Below, in pieces: positions 57,366 to 64,000 of a stretch of 64,000 nt of DNA (positions are counted from its first letter, which is position 1; every line of letters starts with the position of its first letter). Both the position numbers and the translations under genes were made by a program. A model generated the notes under the pieces. The model saw only the letters and a list, made by a program, of their open reading frames with translations. It was not told the origin of the DNA and did no database searches. Origin of the DNA: Utricularia gibba (Eukaryota > Streptophyta > Magnoliopsida > Lamiales > Lentibulariaceae); the NCBI GenBank assembly GCA_002189035.1, contig NEEC01000002.1, positions 1,550,001 to 1,614,000 on the forward strand. Direction: 5' to 3'.

Positions 57366-59486
57366 TTATGAGAAACCATGTTCCTCGAGTGTGATGACTT
57401 CTTCTGACGAAGCTATGAGCTCCAAAAGGTGTTGTATACCTGCATACTGTGGATGAGATTTATCACCTGAAACAAATGAACAAATTTGATTCTTCATTTT
57501 TATCCAAGACCATCCGGGTTCCTTCATAACGCCCCTTGATTTCAGCATCTTCCTCACATATGCTGCTTCACTCCATTTCCCACGAGAAGCATAAATGTTA
57601 GCTAGTGTAATAAGGGTTCCTGCACAGTCAGGAACCAGCCGAAGGATATGCTTGGCTGCCTTTCCTCCATACTCAACGTTACCCTTCTCTCTACTGGCTG
57701 TCAATAAACTCGTCCAAACAACATCATCTGGTTCAAATGGCATGCTTTTTATCATATCCTCAGCTTCACGTAATCGTCCAGCACGGCAAAGGAGATCAAT
57801 CATGCAACCAAAGTGTTCTTTTGAAGGGGTAATCCTGAACTGGTTAGTCATTGAGTTGAAATAGTGAAAACCAAGATCAACAAGTCCCGCATGGCTGCAT
57901 GCGCTAAGAACACCAATAAAAGTGACCGAGTCCGGTTTCAAACCTGCATGAGAAATTTTCTCAAACAAGTTGATAGCTTCATGGCTGTGCCCATGTTCAG
58001 CATATCCACTAATCATCGCTGTCCATGACACAATATCATCATTTTCTGATGCAGAAAAAATCTTGGCTGCCTCTGCTATGCTCCCACATTTGGAGTACAT
58101 ATTGATTAAGGCACTCTGGGTCATCGCCGTTTGATCCAAACCAATGGTTAAAGCATATGCATGAAGTTGTCGCCCTTGATCAAGATTGGCCATACTTCCA
58201 CAGACGCTGATCACACTTGAAAGCGCATATTCAGATGGTCTTGGACCCTCGCTCCTCATCCTTGCTAGAAGCTCAAAGGCTTCCTCTCCATAACTACATT
58301 GGCAATAACCTGAAATCAACGTACTCCAGGAAATGATGTCTCTGGTTGACATCACATTAAAAATATCTCGGGCAGAATCACATTGCTCACATTTAAAATA
58401 CATTGTCATAAGTGAATTCGCCACAGATAATGATTTCAGGAAACCTACCTTCAGAGCATGTCCATGCATCTGATGACCCCAATCAAGTCTTGCTAAATTC
58501 GAAATGCCAGAAATAACTATCGCATAAGTGTACTCATTAGGGCTAATCCCATCCTCCCTCATCTTTACAAATGAGCTAATTCCTTGTTGATCCTGGCCTG
58601 CCTGAACGTAAGTAGTTATCAAGGATGTCCATGAAACAACATCTGGTTTAGCCATATTTCCAAACAGGCTCAAACCATGATTTAGTTTTCCACACTTGTT
58701 GTACATGGCTGAAAGGCTGTTAACCACATATGAGGTAGCATCCACACCTTTTTTTATTGTCCGAGCATGGATTTCTTTCCCATGATTCAGGAACTCTAAA
58801 TCTGCGCATGCCTTTAAAGCAATGGCAAATGTGTATGCATCGTGTTCAACCCCATTCAACCACATTTTAGAGAAGTAGGAGAGTGCTTGATAACTAAGAC
58901 CACTGCGAACAAGCCCTGTGATGATAGCTGTCCAAGACACTACATTCCTCAATGGCATATCATCAAAGCATCTAGATCCCTCGAAAACTCTGCCATTTTT
59001 CATATACATGTCTAGCATTGCACTCCCAACAAACACAGAGTTGAAAAACCCGGATTTCACACAGAAGCAGTGAAGCATTTCCCCACTATTGATATCAACA
59101 CTCAAAGCACATGCCTTCAGAGCAAGGCTTAGTACGAAGGGGTCCATAGGCGTATCAGAAGCAAAACGCATTCTTGAAAACAAAGATAAAGCTTCAACTG
59201 AATCAGAAGAATTCACATAGGCGGAAATCATTGTCGTCCAAGATATTTCATCTTTGTTAGGCAATGCATCGAACATGTGGCGAGCATCTGCCAATTCGCC
59301 ATTCTTTACAAGGCTTTTGAGTTTCATGTTAAGTTCCACCATGTTCATTTGGGCAGATGCATGCTGATTACGGAAACACCCCATCTGTCTTTCTTCCACC
59401 GGAAAAAAATTAATGAAGTCCCCATAACCAGGCCTTGATTTCGCAAACAGCCCCGTGGGACGAAAACGCCTGAGTAATAACACCAT
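57366..59486 (-). CDS. pentatricopeptide repeat protein, PLS class with E/E+ domain
   Basis: An uninterrupted gene of 706 residues. The basic N-terminus MVLLLRRFRPTGLFAKSRPG may be an organelle-targeting peptide. From about residue 50 there are some fifteen PPR-type repeats of alternating P, L and S lengths, with recurring DVVSWTSLITTYVQAGQ and SLMTMYFKCEQCDSARDIF patterns. The C-terminus has E and E+ motifs (PDDVVWTSLLTASREKGNVE, LITLANIYASRGKWSEA, KEPGWSWIKMKNQICSFVSG) and stops before a DYW deaminase domain. It resembles the At3g47840 type. PLS proteins bind single-stranded organelle RNA base by base and usually guide C-to-U editing, with the deaminase supplied by a partner when DYW is missing. 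The organelle and the target site are unknown. Confidence 0.9.
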   Translation of the reverse strand: MVLLLRRFRPTGLFAKSRPGYGDFINFFPVEERQMGCFRNQHASAQMNMVELNMKLKSLVKNGELADARHMFDALPNKDEISWTTMISAYVNSSDSVEALSLFSRMRFASDTPMDPFVLSLALKACALSVDINSGEMLHCFCVKSGFFNSVFVGSAMLDMYMKNGRVFEGSRCFDDMPLRNVVSWTAIITGLVRSGLSYQALSYFSKMWLNGVEHDAYTFAIALKACADLEFLNHGKEIHARTIKKGVDATSYVVNSLSAMYNKCGKLNHGLSLFGNMAKPDVVSWTSLITTYVQAGQDQQGISSFVKMREDGISPNEYTYAIVISGISNLARLDWGHQMHGHALKVGFLKSLSVANSLMTMYFKCEQCDSARDIFNVMSTRDIISWSTLISGYCQCSYGEEAFELLARMRSEGPRPSEYALSSVISVCGSMANLDQGRQLHAYALTIGLDQTAMTQSALINMYSKCGSIAEAAKIFSASENDDIVSWTAMISGYAEHGHSHEAINLFEKISHAGLKPDSVTFIGVLSACSHAGLVDLGFHYFNSMTNQFRITPSKEHFGCMIDLLCRAGRLREAEDMIKSMPFEPDDVVWTSLLTASREKGNVEYGGKAAKHILRLVPDCAGTLITLANIYASRGKWSEAAYVRKMLKSRGVMKEPGWSWIKMKNQICSFVSGDKSHPQYAGIQHLLELIASSEEVITLEEHGFS

Positions 59487-60555
59487 ACCAAAAGCACCAG
59501 ATTAACAGAACCTCCTGAGCTGCAAATGGCAAGTGCACTCATCCTTCCAGAGAAATCATCCAAAAGTTTCGAATACTGTGAAAACAGCGTCTAATACAAA
59601 ACCTTTTCTCCTCCAAATCACTCGTCAAGAGCCAGAAACTGTGTCTAATCCTCACTTACACCGGCACCGGCACTCACAGAAATCATGCATCCAGACAGCT
59701 TCAGCGTAACCCTGCCATGTTTTCAACAGGGGAAACCAGGGTTTTGACAGAGAGCAGCATAACAATGCATTCACTGAAGAGAATGGCCGGTCCAACCCGG
59801 CCCGCTGAGTATAACCCAAAAACATCAAACATTGTTTTAATATAAAAAGATAGATGCGTGGCCTGGGCCTTGCGACGAAGCCCTAAGCCCATATTTGATG
59901 GGCTGAATTCAAATTATTGGGCACACCTGCGGCTGTCCTTCGACGTCCCCAGAGACTAGCAAGGTAATCGGAACGCTGTTGGGGCAATGGGATCGGAGAT
60001 CTCATCCGGTTATGTTCATCGAGGTGGCCTTGGTGAGGAGGACTCACCTGTGCGGGCATCGGGTAAAAAACAGGCGAGGCCGTGATTGGAGTTTAATAGT
60101 TGTGCATGGGTGATTCCGGTGATCCAGAAGCGTGGCTGGGAGCCGTCGCTCGGAGGCTTCGTACAGCTCAAACCCAGAAGGGAAGAATCGGACCCGCAGT
60201 TAAGAACAATTTAAGTTGCAGAGGATTCTGTACTTTCTACACTTGGGGGCATGATTGCAGCAACAATGTTCATTGAAGTTAAAAAAGACCAAGAGGACAT
60301 CTCTGCAGCAACTCATCATGTACATTTTGATAGATAAGGCTAAATATAATGAGCCAAAGGAATCATTCCTGTCCTCATGGGATAACTTTGGGATGAACTC
60401 AGAACACAGGGACAATGAACTTTGCAGCTTTGATGCAACCAATATGGAATTAAACTATGGAGGTTCACATTTCTTGGGCCTTGCACTACTACAACAGGTG
60501 TTGTACCATCATCACATTAATAGTGAGTTATGATGATGTTTAGGTGTATTGTACC
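59487..60555. other. PPR promoter/leader and 3' flank of ABCA1
   Basis: 59487-59720 is the likely leader of the PPR gene. 59930-60200 is moderately GC-rich with a 32-codon frame on + from 59988 that matches nothing known. 60200-60555 is the 3' flank of ABCA1. No gene is called. Confidence 0.4.
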
Positions 60556-63500
60556 TCATGGATTCGAGGCAAAATGGTTGAATATCGTTTCAAGTGTTGA
60601 TTGGCTTACACTGTACTCAGCTATCCCCAGCGCGTCCCTGTAAAACCATTTTGAAGAAAGCAGGTGGGTGGTAGGTAGGTAGGTTCTCCAAAGAACTGAA
60701 AACGGTGGTTTCATGACACAACAATGTAGAAGGTTTACCTGTTCCTTTCTATGTGCCCAAAAACATCCGCAAGGCTGAGGCCCTTGTCGAATCGGAGCTG
60801 CATGACCAAAAAAGGAGTGATTCATGTGTTATCCGGCGCTCGTAATCTTGGTGAAAGCAATCTACCTGATATTTCAGGCTCAAGCCATCGCAACCTTGAT
60901 ATGTAGCGCCAAAGAAGGATGACTGAATGAAAGAGTCAATTGCTGAAAACTTTTCTTTGGTTAGCCACCACTCTGAAAACACTGAAAGATGAATGCCACC
61001 TGATGATCATATTCACGATGTCAGGATGCAGTTTGACCCTGCTGGAATGAAGATTTAAAATTCGCACGAAAGAAATAAATCCAGATTCTGGCTCCATCCA
61101 GAATGTGTGTTTCAGAAATTCTACTATGATGGGTATTAGAGAGGAAAAGGGAGAAAAAATTTTCACTTACCGTCACGAAGCAACTGCTCAGTAAGTTGTT
61201 GGGAAAAATCACTGGAAGTATTGCTGACAGAAGACTCAGCCTTTTCTCCATCCAGCCACTGACAAATTGATGCAACCATCTCATCGGTTAAACTAATCTC
61301 TGGAGTACTTTCGGTGGCACTGCTTCCTACCCCACCTCCCAAACAAACTTCAAGGTCATCTAACATGCTTCGTTGGTGATACGCAACACCAAAAAGCTTG
61401 TCTTTAATTGTTTGGTACAAGTTCTTCAAGTCCAATGGATTAACTTCAGTAGGTTTAACCTGAGAAATGGGAAGCAAAGAATGTAAGAATTTGCAGTTAT
61501 CATCAAACTTGGGGAAACGCTATCATAGAAATAATGTCTCCAATTTTCACCTGCAATTCAAGATGATTCCCGAATCTGTTTTTCAAATGCTGAGGGCTGC
61601 CAATGCATCTTAGCCTGCCACCAACCTACACTTCAACCAAACGTAAGATCAATTTTCTTTTTGGATGCAATTCCAAAGATATGTGATCCACGAAACCAAA
61701 CCATTATGCCAATTCTGGTGCAGAGTGCTTGAGCTTCGTTCATACTGTGGGTAGTTAGAATAACTGCTGTCTTTCCCCCTCTAGTTGAAAGGCGAGATAT
61801 AACTTCCCACATGAATCTTTTTGCCATCGGATCCATTCCTATCGTGTCAGAGGAGTACCAGAGACTGTAAAGGTTTCTTCCATGTAATTAAGTAGCCAAT
61901 CAAAAATAGGAAAGATAAAGTACCGGTAGATGGCTCATCAAGGATGACAAGTGGAGGATCCCCTATCATTGCAATCGCCACGGACAGCTTGCGCTTGTTG
62001 CCCCCACTTAGCATATATGCGGGCTTATCCGCATGCTTCAACAAGTCAAACTCATCTAACTTCTCCAATACAACCTACAATTGGACAAGCTCCTATTGTA
62101 GTCTTACACATTTGGCCAGAGAGGTTCTGCCAAGCTCCTATTTTAGGGAGAAAAAATGGCATGAATTAAAATGGTTCTACGAATGCTTACACGTTGCAGA
62201 TCATACTCCTCGACTCCTTTTATTCTTGCAAAAAGCTCAAGGTGTTCTCGAGGTGTAACAAACTCGAGAAGAGCATCAAATTGGGGACAATACCCAATCT
62301 ATATGGCAGAAATATGACTAATAAACAGTAGAATAAACAGGGTAACCAAAAATAAATGCCATCAAGAAAAACTATTCCAATTTTTACCATATGCAAAGGG
62401 TTAAAGGTAACATATTAAATGCATAAGTGCCTCACATGTTTGCGGGATGCCTTAGGGTTCAGTCTTATATCTTTACCAAATATATATGCCGTCCCATCAG
62501 TTGGGAGCTCTTCTCCTACAGTAGATGGATGTGCAATCAATCATGCCACATATACGCAAAGATAATGCTTTTTCAGATTTCAACATCATTTTAATGAAGA
62601 ACCACTAGATAATAACACAGAGCAGCTGTATTATATAATAAAGGTGCATATGAAACATTTTTTTCTCCAATAATTTTCTTCTACGCAACATATATTTCTG
62701 AAGAATTCTCCAAAAATTTTCTTTCTTACCAGTGAGCATTGACAAGGTAGTTGTTTTTCCTGCTCCATTAGTTCCCAGAAAACCAAAACATTCACCTTGT
62801 TGAACAGAGAAAGCCAAAGACTCTACGGCTACTTTTGGGGCACGGTGCTTCCAACTAGAATAAACCTGAAATCATTGAAATAACCAAATAATTTCAAGGA
62901 CTTGTGGTCTGAAAATGACACAAATTTCACAAGACGAAGAGTTGGCTGGCACCTTCCGAAGATTGCATAAGCAGGCAACTGCACCGCTACCACTGCCTGA
63001 AAGCACCTTTTCCCTTTCAATTTGGACATCAACGTCCTCAACATAATCTTCAACTGGTATCTTCTTAAAAAGAGGTTCTGAAGAGCTAGTGGAAGATATG
63101 CAAATTCTTTTTACCAAGCTGGTCCATATTCCAGATGCTACTGATAGAAATATCTTGTCAGGGAGTACTTCGAGAACTAACGTCAAGAGAAAGTAAATGA
63201 TGGCCTGCACCAAACAGAGAAAATATTGTTTAACTAAAGTAATTTTTAGTTATACCCAAAAAGGCAGAAATGGATAATCGCGAGAAAGAAATGCCAAACG
63301 TAGGGCATGACAAGAGAAGTACATGAAATTATATCTTTATACAATAACCTCGAATGCCAGATAAACTACAGAGCCACCAGTGATATTCCATGCATAAATC
63401 GTATCACTGAGCCTTCCTTTCACCCCTCCTTGCAAAAGAGCTAATGACGCCAATCCATCAGCAAAGCAAAATCCTGGTGACAATCTGAAGAAATTCTGAG

Positions 63501-64000
63501 AATAAAACAAAGAGCAATTATCACCCCGTGACTATTTTACTAGATAAGGCAATAATTTAAGAGGACATTCCTGTAACCTTGAGAATTGAATTGGTTCTTG
63601 CAGTAGAGTCTAATAGCCCCATGATGAACGATATGGCCATGAGAACAATCCCAGTAAAAATTTGAATCAAGAGCACGACATTCTGGATTCAATACAAATA
63701 TATTCACATTTCTAGCAGACCAAACTTTGGAAGTTCATAATTATGAAATGCATACCTGTGCCATGCTGTGTTCATTAAAGAAAAAAGTGAGACAGTAAGT
63801 TGAGGATGCCAATGATGCTCCATATCCAAGGAAAATGAGTGTAGTTGGGAGAAGGGAGTCTCTCCCAATGAATTGATCCAGGCCTGCATGCAGATGTGCT
63901 GAAGAATCTCAAGCATACATACAGCTTCACACAAACAGTATATTATAACGGCAATGCTTTCAAAAAAAAAAAAAAAAAGAGGATGCAATAGCTACTAGAA
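60556..64000 (-). CDS. ABCA1: ABC transporter A family member 1 (3' part, partial)
   Basis: The C-terminal part of a full-size plant ABCA transporter; the 5' part lies beyond 64000. Many small exons run from transmembrane segments ([20 protein letters not shown] and [18 protein letters not shown] near 63730-63870; [20 protein letters not shown] near 63440-63500) through the cytosolic ATPase. The ATPase has Walker [15 protein letters not shown] (about 62720-62785), [20 protein letters not shown], signature [17 protein letters not shown], Walker [11 protein letters not shown] and the H-loop [20 protein letters not shown]. The C-terminal region continues with [37 protein letters not shown] and ISEYS-like [18 protein letters not shown] before the stop at 60556-60558. 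It closely follows Arabidopsis ABCA1 (AOH1). ABCA proteins move lipids across membranes; the plant substrate is not known. The portion seen looks intact. Confidence 0.93.
63961..63979. repeat. poly-A/poly-T tract in an ABCA1 intron
   Basis: An A run of roughly 18 bases (T run on the coding strand) lies near the right edge, inside an ABCA1 intron. Its length may be unreliable given the signs of homopolymer error elsewhere. Confidence 0.6.

Noticed and set aside
56852-57379. 175-codon open frame downstream of the PPR gene
   Set aside because: No similarity to PPR or any family I know and it begins beyond the PPR stop, so it is probably 3' UTR.

Overview
This window is nuclear DNA from a flowering plant, most likely a eudicot. 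The evidence is short GT-AG introns, AT-rich intergenic DNA, plant-only families (LNK1, E+-class PPR, CYSTM, plant ABCA1, zeatin-type UGT, leaf-type lycopene beta-cyclase) and degraded plant transposons. I cannot name the species. There is no operon logic: each gene is an independent transcription unit, and from about 37 kb onward nearly all are on the minus strand.

Layout. 0-17.6 kb is gene-poor. It holds a 3.4-kb element (1911-5282) with PIF/Harbinger-like ends and a TCA duplication, carrying decayed copies of a Myb/SANT gene and an intron-containing FCP1-type phosphatase gene. It also holds two ankyrin-repeat membrane-protein genes (5557-6662 +, 12581-13802 -) and a ruined hAT transposase (about 14.3-16.1 kb). 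17.8-32.2 kb holds HYC (hyccin, PI4K-alpha complex), LNK1 (circadian coactivator), a Pumilio-repeat protein, a small coiled-coil protein and a PP2C phosphatase. 32.2-36.0 kb has no gene I recognise. 36.0-42.3 kb holds a glutaredoxin-fold protein, LCYB, a three-exon 67-aa CYSTM peptide gene and a calmodulin-like gene. 43.2-64 kb holds a GNAT-acetyltransferase/BRCT protein, an uncharacterised 237-aa protein, a p32/MAM33 mitochondrial protein, a zeatin-O-glucosyltransferase-like UGT, TFIIB, a PPR protein and the 3' part of ABCA1, which runs off the right edge.

Two points deserve most attention. First, the 1911-5282 element looks like DNA-level capture of a host phosphatase gene with its introns, next to a Myb-like gene and with no transposase seen. 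Second, three otherwise intact genes (ankyrin gene, LCYB, CML), and probably a fourth (GNAT-BRCT), are each broken by one missing base at a GGG run where GGGG would restore the frame. That pattern points to systematic homopolymer errors in the assembly rather than gene loss.

Exon boundaries were placed by hand from splice motifs, reading-frame continuity and remembered family sequences. No alignment or search was run.
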